Shown here one piece after another: positions 24,651-33,458 of a stretch of 64,000 nucleotides of DNA (positions are counted from its first letter, which is position 1; the number at the start of each line of letters is the position of its first letter). The stretch is from Comamonas testosteroni (GTDB lineage: Bacteria; Pseudomonadota; Gammaproteobacteria; Burkholderiales; Burkholderiaceae_C). The stretch is from positions 3,196,501 through 3,260,500 of the forward strand of contig NZ_CP129672.1 of the NCBI RefSeq assembly GCF_030505195.1, written 5' to 3'. The position numbers and the translations under genes are program-made. Below the pieces are notes generated by a model, which was not told the DNA's origin, made no database searches, and worked only from the letters and a program-made list of their open reading frames with translations.

Positions 24651-25844
24651 TTATTGACACTGAGTCGCTGTTTTTGCCGCTTCTCCCCATTGGGCGCATA
24701 GCCGTAGCTTGCGTTCTTCAGCGGGCAGGGCCGCCAGGTCGCCCATCTGCGCATAGAAGCTGCGCCAGGTTTCTCGCGTGGGCGGGCTATCGCCGCGCAG
24801 CCGCAGCCACCAGCTAGTCATGGCGGGAACCCAGTCGTCATAGGCGGCCAGGGCGCCGAAACTGGCGTTATTGGCCTGGGCCACCCATTCATCGGTCTGG
24901 GTCAGGCGCCGGTAATACTGCTCGCGCAGGGCGATGCTGGTCAGCAGGGGCTCGTCAATGGCAATCCATTGCGTTCTGAGCTGCGTATAAGTAGCGCGGA
25001 ATTCGTCAAATACTTTGCTTTTGATGGCTTCCAGCGCTTTGGCATCAAAGGGTTCAGTATTTTTCTGTTCATAAATCTGTTGCAGGCGCTGTCGGGTCTT
25101 GCGCGTCAGCTGCTGCCATAGCTCGCGCCGCTGCAGGCCCTGCTGCCAGCGTTGTTGTGTGGTTGCGCTGGCATGGCTGTGCAGCCACAAAGGTGTGGCC
25201 ATGCGCTCCACCGTGGAGGCAAAGGATTCGTTGAAGGCCGTGTCGTTCTTCACATACAGCAGCTGGTGGGCCAGTTCGTGGAACAGCAGGCCGGCAAAGT
25301 CGCCCTCCTGCCAGGAGGTGAAGGTGCTGAGCAAGGGGTCGCCGCCCAGCCAGTTCAGATAGCCCAGCGTAGAGTAGGCCGGCACGCCATAGATGCTGGT
25401 TTCCAACCCCTGGGACTGAAGCGTTAGCGCCTGCGCCTGTGCGTCGCTCTTGCTGAAGTAGCCTCGGTAGGCAATGCAGCCGGTGATGGGGAAGCACCAT
25501 TGGTGCATCTCCAGGCTGTAGGCTGGGGCTGCCACCACGTTCCAGACCGCAAACGGACGTTGCAGTTGGGCGTAGCGGGTGTAGCTGGCGTTGTCGGGCA
25601 AAGCCAGCTCCCGGCTGGCGAAGCGGCGCATCTGTTGCGCGGTCTGCAGGCGCTGACGCAGTGCTGCGGAGGTGCTGTCTTCGGCGATCCATTCATCAAT
25701 AGGCCGTGCGGCCTGAAGAATCTGCATCTGTCCCTTGAAACCTTGCCAGTAATAGCCGGCGCTGCTGCAGCCCGTCAGGCCTGCAATTGCAGCACTAATT
25801 CCCAGCAAAGCCCTCAGGCTGACTACACTCATCCTTTTTCTCAT
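24651..25844 (-). CDS. Lipoprotein zinc aminopeptidase (PF10023-like)
   Basis: The 397-residue protein begins with a lipoprotein signal (GLTGCSSAGYY), so it is anchored in the cell envelope. A HELAHQ zinc-binding motif, followed about ten residues later by an FNESFAS stretch with the third ligand Glu, identifies a gluzincin-type metallopeptidase. The 'predicted aminopeptidase' family shares the YWQGFKGQ start and CYRGYF-like central region. Its substrate is unknown. Start at 25844 gives the natural signal peptide. Codon use and neighbours are ordinary; it diverges from a conserved membrane-anchored protein 30 bases away. Confidence 0.85.
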   Translation of the reverse strand: MRKRMSVVSLRALLGISAAIAGLTGCSSAGYYWQGFKGQMQILQAARPIDEWIAEDSTSAALRQRLQTAQQMRRFASRELALPDNASYTRYAQLQRPFAVWNVVAAPAYSLEMHQWCFPITGCIAYRGYFSKSDAQAQALTLQSQGLETSIYGVPAYSTLGYLNWLGGDPLLSTFTSWQEGDFAGLLFHELAHQLLYVKNDTAFNESFASTVERMATPLWLHSHASATTQQRWQQGLQRRELWQQLTRKTRQRLQQIYEQKNTEPFDAKALEAIKSKVFDEFRATYTQLRTQWIAIDEPLLTSIALREQYYRRLTQTDEWVAQANNASFGALAAYDDWVPAMTSWWLRLRGDSPPTRETWRSFYAQMGDLAALPAEERKLRLCAQWGEAAKTATQCQ

Positions 25845-25874
25845 TGCGCTTGTCCGCCTGTCTGGTTTCGCTTC

Positions 25875-26492
25875 ATGGATTTTCTAACGCTCGTCATCAT
25901 TGTCGCCACCGTGCTCTACGTGCTCAAGAAGCAGGAGCAGCGTCAGCACACCCAGCTTCTGGCCCAGCATCTGGCACGCTTTCAGATCGAGAAGCTCATG
26001 GCCAATTTGATGGAGGGATATTTGCGTGTCATCGGCGAGAAGGATGCGCACAGGCGTGAACAGATCTGGCCCGTGTTGGCCAATACCGAGAGCAGTCTGG
26101 TGAGCCAGTTTCAGCGTTTCGCGGATGAATTCGCCACCTTGCCGGCCGAGCAGACGCGTGCAAGCACCCTGCCGCTGGCGCTGCCCTATATGACCCGGGT
26201 GTTGCCTTCGGCCACCATGGATGTGCGCGAGACCATGAAGCTTCATGCCCAGGCGCTGGCGGCTGCCCGTGTGGGGGATGCGGCCGACGAGGAAGAGCGC
26301 AAGCGCCGAGCCTTCACCATGACGGCCGAACTGATGCTGATGCAACACACCTGCCACTGGTTCTGCCGCAGCCGCACCGTTGCCTCCATGCGCCTGCTGG
26401 CGCGTCACAAGACGGCTTATGAGCAAGTGTTGCAGTCGATAGCCCCCGGCACTCTCAAAGCCTATGCAAAGCTGGTGAAGGCCAGCAGCTGA
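25875..26492 (+). CDS. Conserved hypothetical protein with N-terminal membrane anchor
   Basis: The 205-residue product begins with a single hydrophobic segment (MDFLTLVIIVATVLYVL), then is mostly alpha-helical and charged, with predicted coiled-coil-like stretches and a conserved-looking HTCHWFCRSRTVAS segment. I do not recognise a characterised domain. The start at 25875 gives the membrane anchor. The longer frame upstream overlaps the divergent aminopeptidase gene and is rejected. It is followed by a cyclopropane-fatty-acid-synthase-like gene 75 bases on, but nothing ties the functions together. Confidence 0.7.
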   Translation: MDFLTLVIIVATVLYVLKKQEQRQHTQLLAQHLARFQIEKLMANLMEGYLRVIGEKDAHRREQIWPVLANTESSLVSQFQRFADEFATLPAEQTRASTLPLALPYMTRVLPSATMDVRETMKLHAQALAAARVGDAADEEERKRRAFTMTAELMLMQHTCHWFCRSRTVASMRLLARHKTAYEQVLQSIAPGTLKAYAKLVKASS

Positions 26493-26567
26493 GGTCTTTT
26501 CGGGCCCAGGGCAGTTTGGGGTTTGGAGAAGTTTCCCGTCTTGACCCTGCCATAGTCGATGTGAACA

Positions 26568-27839
26568 ATGGTTTTCATGAAAAACCTGTTGAGCACATTG
26601 GAGCCGCTGCTAGCAAGACTTCCTGTGACGGCATCGGTAGAACTTCCATCGGGCGAGCGCATCGGGTCTGAGCGCAGTGCGGTTCAACTCATTTTCCGCT
26701 CCCCCAAGGCCCTGGCTGCGCTGCTGGACGGCCAGATCGGCTCGATCGGCTCGGCCATCGTCGAAGGCTGGGTGGAGGTCAAGGGCAGCTCCCGCGACAT
26801 CATGGCTGCTGCTGCCGGACTGCTGCGCGGCGATCCGGTCAGCCATGCACCCTCGTGGTTGGGGCAGACGGTTTCCAAGGCCAGGTCGCTGGCCATGCAC
26901 ACGCTGACGCGTGATGCCGAGCAGATTCAGTTTCATTACGATCTTTCCGATGACTTCTACGCGCTGTGGCTGGATCCGCGCCGCGTCTATTCCTGTGCGT
27001 ACTACAAGGAGCAGAACATGACTCTGGCCCAGGCACAGGAGGCCAAGCTCGATCACATCTGCAAAAAGCTCAAGCTCCAGCCTGGTGAGCGCTTCTGGGA
27101 CATCGGCTCCGGCTGGGGCGGATTGATCTTCTGGGCGGCCGAGCATTACGGTGTTCAGGCCCATGGCATCACTCTGTCGCGCAACCAGTTCGAGCATGTG
27201 CAGCGCCTGATCGCCGAGAAGGGTTTGCAGGGCAAGGTTCAGGTCGAGCTGCGTGATTACCGGCAAATGGGTGATGTGGAGCCGTTCGACAAGATCGGCT
27301 CGGTCGGCATGTTCGAGCACGTTGGCAGCGCCAATCTGCAGGAATACTTCGAAACCATTTATTCCATGCTCAGGCCTGGCGGTCTTGCATTGGTCCATGG
27401 CATCACGGCGGGCGGCGTCAGCAATGTGGAGCTGGGCGCCGGCATGGGTGAGTTTATAAACCGTTACATCTTTCCCGGGGGCGAGCTCATGCATGTCAGC
27501 CGCGTGCTGCATGACCTGGCTGCCAGCGGGTTGGAGATGGTGGACACCGAGAACCTGCGCCCGCACTATGCACGCACGCTCTGGGCCTGGTCGGATACGC
27601 TGGAGAGCCGGCTGGGCGAGGCCCAGGCCATTTTGCAGGCCCAGTATGACGAGGAAAAAGCCGCCAAGGCGCTGCGTGCCTACCGCCTCTATCTAGCAGG
27701 ATCGGGCATGGGCTTCGAGCATGGCTGGATTGCGCTGCATCAGATGCTTTGCTGCAAACCCGATGGCGATCTGCACAGCGGCGCGATGACCGGTGCACAG
27801 AGCGGCTATCCTTTTAACCGCGAATACATCTACCGTTGA
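26568..27839 (+). CDS. Cyclopropane-fatty-acyl-phospholipid synthase family methyltransferase
   Basis: The 423-residue protein has an N-terminal lipid-binding region and a C-terminal SAM-dependent methyltransferase domain. The QFHYDLSDDFYALWLDPRRVYSCAYY stretch characteristic of CFA synthases is present, followed by the SAM site WDIGSGWGGL and GITLSRNQFEHV. It is expected to act on unsaturated acyl chains of membrane phospholipids or on a related lipid. Several CFA-like paralogues exist in Burkholderiales, so calling it Cfa itself would be too strong. Two ATGs (26568, 26577) are possible. A small DUF1840 gene follows closely. Confidence 0.9.
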   Translation: MVFMKNLLSTLEPLLARLPVTASVELPSGERIGSERSAVQLIFRSPKALAALLDGQIGSIGSAIVEGWVEVKGSSRDIMAAAAGLLRGDPVSHAPSWLGQTVSKARSLAMHTLTRDAEQIQFHYDLSDDFYALWLDPRRVYSCAYYKEQNMTLAQAQEAKLDHICKKLKLQPGERFWDIGSGWGGLIFWAAEHYGVQAHGITLSRNQFEHVQRLIAEKGLQGKVQVELRDYRQMGDVEPFDKIGSVGMFEHVGSANLQEYFETIYSMLRPGGLALVHGITAGGVSNVELGAGMGEFINRYIFPGGELMHVSRVLHDLAASGLEMVDTENLRPHYARTLWAWSDTLESRLGEAQAILQAQYDEEKAAKALRAYRLYLAGSGMGFEHGWIALHQMLCCKPDGDLHSGAMTGAQSGYPFNREYIYR

Positions 27840-27851
27840 AGGAACCGCTCC

Positions 27852-28172
27852 ATGCCCTACAAATTCAAATCGCGTGCCACGGCAGACCTCATCATGCTGG
27901 ACGCCAATGGCCGCAAGCTGCTGGAAATCATCGGCAAGTCGCCCGACGAGGTACACGGCATCATCACCGTGGAGCAGATTCCGGCAGCCATTGCCGCTCT
28001 GGAGGCGGCTGCCGCCGAGGAGGCAGTCAGGCGCAAGCAGCTGGAAGACGACGCACAGGAAGAGGATGCAGCGCCTGCCAGCCAGGACAGCGTGGCCCTG
28101 GGCCAACGCATCGTGCCTTTTGTCGACATGCTCAGGCGCAGTGCTGCCGATGGCAAGGAAGTGACCTGGTAA
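27852..28172 (+). CDS. DUF1840 domain protein
   Basis: The 106-residue protein has the family pattern YKFKSRATADLIMLDANGRKLLEIIGK at the start, an Ala/Glu-rich helical middle, and a C-terminal VPFVDMLRRS stretch. It is cytoplasmic, with no signal or membrane segment. DUF1840 proteins are small, widespread in Betaproteobacteria and uncharacterised. GAAGGAACC precedes the ATG and the gene begins 12 bases after the methyltransferase, so the two are probably co-transcribed. A strong terminator follows. Confidence 0.85.
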   Translation: MPYKFKSRATADLIMLDANGRKLLEIIGKSPDEVHGIITVEQIPAAIAALEAAAAEEAVRRKQLEDDAQEEDAAPASQDSVALGQRIVPFVDMLRRSAADGKEVTW

Positions 28173-28199
28173 GTCCAGTCGCCTCTTGGCCGCCCCAAC

Positions 28200-28227
28200 A
28201 AAAAAGCCTGCTAATGCAGGCTTTTTT
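28200..28227. terminator. Bidirectional terminator after the DUF1840 gene
   Basis: GCCTGC and GCAGGC arms with a TAAT loop are flanked by six A on the left and six T on the right. It lies between converging genes. Confidence 0.9.
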
Positions 28228-28249
28228 GTTTCGACGAGCGCGTGCCCTA

Positions 28250-29239
28250 TCAGTCGGCGTAGATGCCGGCGGCTTTGATGACCTTGCCCCACTTGGCGAT
28301 TTCAGACTCCACAAACTTTTTGTGGCCGGCAGGGTTGGTACGGTCGTCCGTGGCAATCACGGCTCCCAGGGCTTCCTGGCGCTTGATGAACTCGGGGTCC
28401 TTGAGCGAAGCCTTCATGGCTTCGTTGATCTTTTGCACCACATCGGCAGGCGTGCCCTTGGGGGCGTACAGGCCGTGCCAGATGGTCACGTTGAAGTCCT
28501 TCAGACCCAGGGACTGCAGCGTGGGCAGGTCCTTGAGTGCAGGCGTGGACAGCGGCTTGGCAGTGGTCACGGCATAGGCCTGAACCTTCTTGGCGGCAAT
28601 CTGCGAAGTGGTGTTGGTGGTCTGGTCGCACAGCAGGTCCACCTGGTTGCCCATCAGGTCGGCAATCGCAGGAGCTGCACCCTTGTAGGGCACGGGCGTC
28701 ATGTCCTGCTGCAGCGAGGCCTGGAACATCAGGCCGCACAGGTGCGAGGCCGAGCCCACTCCGGCGTTGGCCAGATTCACCTTGCCCTGGTTCTTGCTGA
28801 CCCAGTCCTTGACTTCGGCGAAGTTCTTGGCGGGCAGGGTGGGGCGGCCGATCAGCGTCATGGGCACATCGTTGATGATGCCGGCGTACTCGAAGTCGTT
28901 GAGCACGTTGAAGGACAGCTTGCGGTACAGCGTCGGGATGGTGGACATGCCGATATGCGTCAGCAGCAGCGTGTAGCCGTCATTGCGTGCGCGTGCAGCC
29001 TTGGCCGTGCCAATTGTGCTGCCGGCACCGTCTGCGTTGTCGATGACGATGGTGGCGTTGTTCAGTTGCTTGCGCATGGATTCGGCCAGGTCGCGTGCCA
29101 CTTTGTCGGTGGGGCCGCCTGCCGTGAAAGGCACAATGATCGTGATCGTCTTGCCAGCGGCAGGGTAGCTGTCAGCATGGCTGCTGATGGCAGCGGTGGC
29201 TGCCAGAGCAATGGTGGCGATCTTGAAAATAGTTTTCAC
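28250..29239 (-). CDS. Bug/TctC family periplasmic binding protein
   Basis: The 329-residue protein has a Sec signal peptide (cleavage near SSHADS) and the Bug core: KTITIIVPFTAGGPTDKVARDLAESM, then VVIDNADGAGS, NAGVGSASHLCG and LPTLQSLGLKDFNV. It binds a small, probably carboxylated ligand in the periplasm. The start codon is GTG at 29239 with GGGAG seven bases upstream. No membrane components are adjacent. It is downstream of the PaaK-like ligase operon on the same strand but separated by 274 bases, so independent expression is likely. Confidence 0.93.
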   Translation of the reverse strand: MKTIFKIATIALAATAAISSHADSYPAAGKTITIIVPFTAGGPTDKVARDLAESMRKQLNNATIVIDNADGAGSTIGTAKAARARNDGYTLLLTHIGMSTIPTLYRKLSFNVLNDFEYAGIINDVPMTLIGRPTLPAKNFAEVKDWVSKNQGKVNLANAGVGSASHLCGLMFQASLQQDMTPVPYKGAAPAIADLMGNQVDLLCDQTTNTTSQIAAKKVQAYAVTTAKPLSTPALKDLPTLQSLGLKDFNVTIWHGLYAPKGTPADVVQKINEAMKASLKDPEFIKRQEALGAVIATDDRTNPAGHKKFVESEIAKWGKVIKAAGIYAD

Positions 29240-29513
29240 AGTGTCTCCCTAAAAATAATGTGCAAGCAGACCAGGACGGTTCGCTTTTCGTGACGTAAAG
29301 CCGGATTCTAGGTAGCGCTAATCTGTGGGGTTTTTGTTATTTTCTAAGTGTTATCCCTTGATGGAGCGGGCGATCACATTGCATTTGCGCCAAAGCAAAA
29401 CGATTGCCTGTAGCGTATTGGCGACACATGTGCAGGAACTTGGTCAAGCTCAAGTCCCCGTACAAAACCTTGAAGCCGCAGAGCCAGCCGAATGCCGGCA
29501 GCTCTTCAGATCT

Positions 29514-30761
29514 TCACTGGTAGGAGCGCGCGTCCTCGATCACCTTGCCGTCGTTGGGCAGGCTGCCGGGGGCTACCATCTGCACCTCGCCGCGCAGCTT
29601 GGTAACTTCGCGCAAGGCGTCGATCACCTGCAGGGCAAAGCCCGGCGCGGTTTCCGTGGTTTCCACCAGCAACTGCATCTGGTCGTTGGCCATCTCACCC
29701 GTCACCACCAGCCTGGCCTTGGCGATCTGCGGAAAGCGCTTGACGACCTCGGCCACCTGTTTGGCATGCACGAACATGCCGCGGACCTTGGTGGTCTGGT
29801 CGGCGCGGCCCATCCAGCCCTTGATGCGGGCATTGGTACGGCCCGTGGGGCAGATTCCCGGAAGGTAGGCCGAGAGGTCACCCGTGCCAAAGCGGATCAG
29901 CGGATAGTCGGGGTTGAGCGTGGTGATGACCAGCTCGCCCACCTCGCCCTCGGCCACAGGGTCGCCGGTTCCGGGGCGCACGATCTCCACGATCACGCCC
30001 TCGTCCAGCACCAGGCCTTCCCGGGCGCTGGTCTCATAGGCGATCAGGCCCAGATCGGCCGTGCCATAGCTTTGGTAGGCGTCTATGCCATGCTCGCGCA
30101 TCCATTGGCTGAGCGAGGGAGGGAAGGCCTCGCCGCTGACCATGGCCTTGGTCAGGCTGGGCAGCTTCACTCCCATCTCCTGGGCCTTTTCCACAATGAT
30201 TTTCAGAAAACTGGGCGTACCCACATAGGCTGCAGGCCGAAGATCGGCCATGGCCTGCACCTGCTGCTCGGTCTGGCCCGTGCCGCCGGCAAACACCGTG
30301 CAGCCCAGGGCCTGGGCACCGGTTTCCATCATCGATCCGGCGGGCACGAAGTGATAGCTGAAGCAGTTGTGCACCAGCTCGCCAGCCTTGAAGCCTGCGG
30401 CGCACATGGAGCGGGCCATGCGCCAGTAGTCGGGGCGGCGGCTTTCGGGCTCGTAGATGGGGCCGGGGCTGGCAAACAGCCTGGGCATGTCGTGGCCAAG
30501 GCCAATGGCATTGAATCCGCCAAAAATCTGCTGCGGACGCTGCGCGGCCTGGCGCTCCAGCAGCTCGCTCTTGCGCGTGACTGGCAGCTGGGCCAGCGCG
30601 GTGCGGCTGGTGATACGGGACGCATCCACACCTTTGAGAATTTCGGCAAAAGCGCTGGAGCGCTGCTGTGCATGGGCAATCTGCAGCGGCAGGCTGGTCA
30701 TGCAGTCGGCTTCGCGCTGCTCGGGGCTGCGGGTTTCCAGGGCATCGTAGAAATCACTCAT
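29514..30761 (-). CDS. Phenylacetate-CoA ligase-like AMP-forming enzyme
   Basis: The 415-residue protein is related to PaaK. It has a short N-terminal part, ARSMCAAGFKAGELVHNCFSYHFVPAG, the AMP-site stretch SYGTADLGLIAYE, and a C-terminal domain with GTGDLSAYLPG and GRADQTTKVRGMFV. It lacks the extended N-terminus of FadD-type ligases. Enzymes of this group activate arylacetates or other carboxylates as CoA thioesters using ATP. The ATG at 30761 has AGGA in front. It is last in the minus-strand operon with livF, livK, livM, livH, livG and another acyl-CoA ligase, so import followed by CoA activation of an aromatic or fatty carboxylate is the likely theme. Confidence 0.88.
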   Translation of the reverse strand: MSDFYDALETRSPEQREADCMTSLPLQIAHAQQRSSAFAEILKGVDASRITSRTALAQLPVTRKSELLERQAAQRPQQIFGGFNAIGLGHDMPRLFASPGPIYEPESRRPDYWRMARSMCAAGFKAGELVHNCFSYHFVPAGSMMETGAQALGCTVFAGGTGQTEQQVQAMADLRPAAYVGTPSFLKIIVEKAQEMGVKLPSLTKAMVSGEAFPPSLSQWMREHGIDAYQSYGTADLGLIAYETSAREGLVLDEGVIVEIVRPGTGDPVAEGEVGELVITTLNPDYPLIRFGTGDLSAYLPGICPTGRTNARIKGWMGRADQTTKVRGMFVHAKQVAEVVKRFPQIAKARLVVTGEMANDQMQLLVETTETAPGFALQVIDALREVTKLRGEVQMVAPGSLPNDGKVIEDARSYQ

Positions 30762-30822
30762 GGCAAATCCTGTAGAGAAAATCTGCAAGCAAAACTGAAG
30801 TCAATGGGCGCAAGCTAAAAAC

Positions 30823-30915
30823 TGGCGCGCACCAAGGCAGAGACAGCGAGCAAGCGCCGCCGCGCAGCGAGGCTGTCGTCCCCTTCGGGGGAAGGCGCGA
30901 AGCGCCTCAGGGGGC
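30823..30915. repeat. REP-like GC-rich repeat, copy B
   Basis: The sequence holds GCGAGCAAGCG, GTCCCCTTCGGGGGAAGG and CGCGAAGCGCCTCAGGGGG blocks and ends six bases before the livF stop codon. It resembles copies A, C, D and E. Confidence 0.75.
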
Positions 30916-30920
30916 AGCCA

Positions 30921-31760
30921 TCAAGCCAACCAGCGTTTTCTGCGCTTGTAGCTCTTCACGTCCTTGAAGCTCTTGCGCTCGCCGCCGCCCACGCCCAGAT
31001 AGAACTCCTTGACGTCCTCGTTGCTGGCCAGGTCCTTGGCTGAGCCGTCCATGACGATGCGCCCGCTTTCCATGATGTAGCCGTAGTCGGCATATTTGAG
31101 CGCCATGTTGGTGTTCTGTTCGGCCAGCAGGAAGGTGACTTTTTCCTTGCTGTTGAGGTCTTTGACGATGTGAAAGACCTCGTCCACGATCTGCGGAGCC
31201 AGACCCATCGAGGGCTCGTCGAGCAACACCATACGCGGGTTGCTCATCAGCGCGCGGCCGATGGCGCACATCTGCTGCTCGCCGCCCGAGGTGTAGGCTG
31301 CCTGGCTGGTGCGCCGGGTCTTGAGGCGCGGGAAGTAGTTGTAGACCTTCTCGAGATTGGCTGCAATCTCGCCCTTGTCCGTGCGTGTGTAGCTGCCGGT
31401 GAGCAGATTTTCTTCGATCGTCAGGTGGGCGAAGCAGTGGCGTCCTTCCATGACCTGGACCACTCCGCGCTTGACAAGTTCGGCGGGCGAGAGGTTGGCG
31501 ATCTGCTCGCCCTCCAACGTGATGCCGCCCTTGGTGACTTCGCCGCGCTCGCCCTTGAGCAGATTGGAGATGGCGCGCAGCGTGGTGGTCTTGCCCGCGC
31601 CATTGCCGCCCAGCAGGGCCACGATGCTCTGGTGGGGGACTTGCAGCGAGACGCCCTTGAGCACCAGGATCACATGGTTGTAGATGACCTCGATGCCATT
31701 GACTTCCACCAGCGGTGCTGTCTGGGCGGAACTGGAAACTGTGTGCGCGATATCGGTCAT
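30921..31760 (-). CDS. livF: Branched-chain amino-acid ABC transporter ATPase LivF
   Basis: The 279-residue protein shows Walker A (GGNGAGKTT), signature SGGEQQMCAIGRALM, Walker B (RMVLLDEPSMGLAP) and the LivF-typical NTNMALKYADYGYIMESGRIVMDG end. It pairs with LivG as the second ATPase of a LivHMGF importer. The ATG at 31760 has an AGGTGA ribosome-binding site; the longer frame to 31877 runs into the dispersed repeat region. A C-terminal extension rich in Lys and Arg is slightly unusual. The gene order (ligase, livG, livH, livM, livK, livF, ligase) is conserved-looking for betaproteobacterial aromatic or fatty-acid clusters. Confidence 0.93.
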   Translation of the reverse strand: MTDIAHTVSSSAQTAPLVEVNGIEVIYNHVILVLKGVSLQVPHQSIVALLGGNGAGKTTTLRAISNLLKGERGEVTKGGITLEGEQIANLSPAELVKRGVVQVMEGRHCFAHLTIEENLLTGSYTRTDKGEIAANLEKVYNYFPRLKTRRTSQAAYTSGGEQQMCAIGRALMSNPRMVLLDEPSMGLAPQIVDEVFHIVKDLNSKEKVTFLLAEQNTNMALKYADYGYIMESGRIVMDGSAKDLASNEDVKEFYLGVGGGERKSFKDVKSYKRRKRWLA

Positions 31761-31775
31761 GCGGTCACCTGGTAA

Positions 31776-31833
31776 CTCAAAATAGATAGCTGTCTGCACT
31801 TTATGGGCAAGCGCTTGAAGCTGATTTTTGTAA
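31776..31833. repeat. Short dispersed repeat (TAGCT family)
   Basis: TCAAAATAGATAGCTG, then a CACTTTATGGGCAAGCGCTTGAAG middle of the same kind, then GATTTTTGT. It is one of the clearest copies of this A/T-flanked repeat in the window, and lies between livF and livK. Confidence 0.6.
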
Positions 31834-31886
31834 ATCCGGTTGCGATGAGGCGAGCCTTGGTCAGAGACATCAGGCAAGGACCTGTG

Positions 31887-31968
31887 CTGGCCTCGCCGCA
31901 GCGAGGATGTCGCCCCCTCAGGCGCTAGGCGCCAGTGAGGGGGAAGGCGCGAAGCGCCTCAGGGGGTG
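31887..31968. repeat. REP-like GC-rich repeat, copy C
   Basis: It contains CGCCCCCTCAGGCGC, GTGAGGGGGAAGGCG and CGCGAAGCGCCTCAGGGGG blocks. The stop codon of livK at 31959-31961 is the TGA inside the CCCCCTGAGGCGC motif, so the repeat forms the very end of the gene. Confidence 0.75.
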
Positions 31969-33275
31969 CAGGTTCTTACCTTGACGTTCTTTTCCTTGGC
32001 GTACTTTTCCGCGAATTCCTTGTAGAGCGGATCGACCATGGACTTGTCGGCCTGGTACCAGTCGGAAGTCACCTTGAACTTGCCGCCGTCCCAGGTGGCG
32101 ATACGGGCCCAGTCGGCGCCCAGGTGGTTTTCGCAGCTGGTCTTGAAGGGGCGGATGATCTTGCCGAAGCCCAGCTCGTTCAGGCGTTCCTGCGTCATGT
32201 TCAGGTTCTCCAGGCCCCAGCGCACCTGTTCGGGTGTCATGACCTTGCCCTTGCCGAACTTTTCCTGAGCGGTACGGATGGCCTCGACCTGCAGCATGGA
32301 GATCACCACGCCGCGAGTATGTGCCAGCTGGCCCAGTTCCTTGGCGTCCTTGGCCGTGCCCTGGCCCTTGTCGTAGAGCATGGACTTGATGTCGCCATGC
32401 ACCTTGTCGCTCTCTGCCGTGTTGTGGATGGTCACCGTGTTGTAGCCCTTGGCACCGGCACCGATGTCCTTGACGTCATGGTCGGAGCCGCCCCACCACA
32501 CGGCATACATCTTCTCGCGTGGGTAGCCTGTGGCCTGTGCCTCACGCACGGCCGTAGGAGTCATCACGCCGGCCGACCACAGCAGCACATAGTCGGGGCG
32601 GTTCTGGCGGATCTGCAGCCAGGTGGACTTTTGCTCCACGCCGGGGGCGGTCACGGGCAGCTTGATCAGCTCGAAACCTTCCTTGGCGGCGCGCTTTTCC
32701 AGCAGCGGAATGGGTTCCTTGCCGTAAGGCGAGTCGTGATAGACGAGGGCAATCTTCTTGCCCTTGAGGCTGCCCTTTTCCTTCTTCAGGATGTCCTGGA
32801 CGATGGAGTCGGCGGCTGTCCAGTAGTTGCCCAGCAGCGGGAAGTTCCACTCGAAAACCTTGCCATCCACGGACTGGGACAGGCCATAGCCCGGGGTGAC
32901 CACCGGCACCTTGTCGCCAGGAGCCTTGTCGGTCACGGCAAAGGTGATGCCGGTGGACTGGGTGTCAAAGCCGGAGGCGCCGCCGTCCTTGTTCTTCAGA
33001 CGCTCGTAGCATTCCACGCCCTTGGCCGTGTCATAGGCGGTTTCGCATTCCTCGAATTTGATCTTCACGCCGTTGATGCCACCCTTGGCATTGACCAGCT
33101 TGAGGTAATCTTGCTTGCCGTCTGCCCATGGAATACCCAGAGGCGCGAACTGGCCCGTGCGATACACCAGCAGAGGCACGAACTGCTCCTGGGCCTGAGC
33201 CGCAGGTGAGGCCATCAAGGCTCCCATGCCTGCAGCAACAGCAGCGGCAGCAATCGCAACTTTCTTGAACATCAT
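31959..33275 (-). CDS. livK: Branched-chain amino-acid-type ABC binding protein (LivK-like)
   Basis: The 438-residue protein has a Sec signal peptide (cleavage at AQAQ, about residue 28). The periplasmic binding fold includes FVPLLVYRTGQFAPLGIPWADG, KGVECYERLKN and VALVYHDSPYGKE-like segments. It is longer than classical LivK (about 370), which is typical of the aromatic/fatty-acid-linked variants. AAGGAG precedes the start. It is the ligand-binding subunit for the Liv importer encoded around it. The likely ligand is a carboxylate activated by the flanking CoA ligases rather than leucine; this is inference. Its C-terminus and stop codon lie in a REP-like repeat. Confidence 0.9.
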   Translation of the reverse strand: MMFKKVAIAAAAVAAGMGALMASPAAQAQEQFVPLLVYRTGQFAPLGIPWADGKQDYLKLVNAKGGINGVKIKFEECETAYDTAKGVECYERLKNKDGGASGFDTQSTGITFAVTDKAPGDKVPVVTPGYGLSQSVDGKVFEWNFPLLGNYWTAADSIVQDILKKEKGSLKGKKIALVYHDSPYGKEPIPLLEKRAAKEGFELIKLPVTAPGVEQKSTWLQIRQNRPDYVLLWSAGVMTPTAVREAQATGYPREKMYAVWWGGSDHDVKDIGAGAKGYNTVTIHNTAESDKVHGDIKSMLYDKGQGTAKDAKELGQLAHTRGVVISMLQVEAIRTAQEKFGKGKVMTPEQVRWGLENLNMTQERLNELGFGKIIRPFKTSCENHLGADWARIATWDGGKFKVTSDWYQADKSMVDPLYKEFAEKYAKEKNVKVRTCTP

Positions 33276-33375
33276 CGACTGTCTCCTTGGGTTGTATGGG
33301 ACGCTGTCCCGGTGGCAGGCACTCTGCGGTGTCTTGTCAATAAATCAGCTATCTCTCAATCAAGCACTCAGCACT

Positions 33376-33457
33376 TCAGGGGCACCTAGCAAGAGTCGCC
33401 TCGAGGCGAAGGTGCCGTCCCCTTGGGGGAAGCCGCGTCAGCGGCACAGGGGGAGCC
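33376..33457. repeat. REP-like GC-rich repeat, copy D
   Basis: CCGTCCCCTTGGGGGAAG, CGCGTCAGCGGC and CAGGGGGAGCC blocks lie just after the livM stop (33459 on the minus strand). An adjacent shorter A/T-rich stretch near 33340-33366 resembles the TAGCT repeat family. Confidence 0.7.
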
Positions 33458-33458
33458 A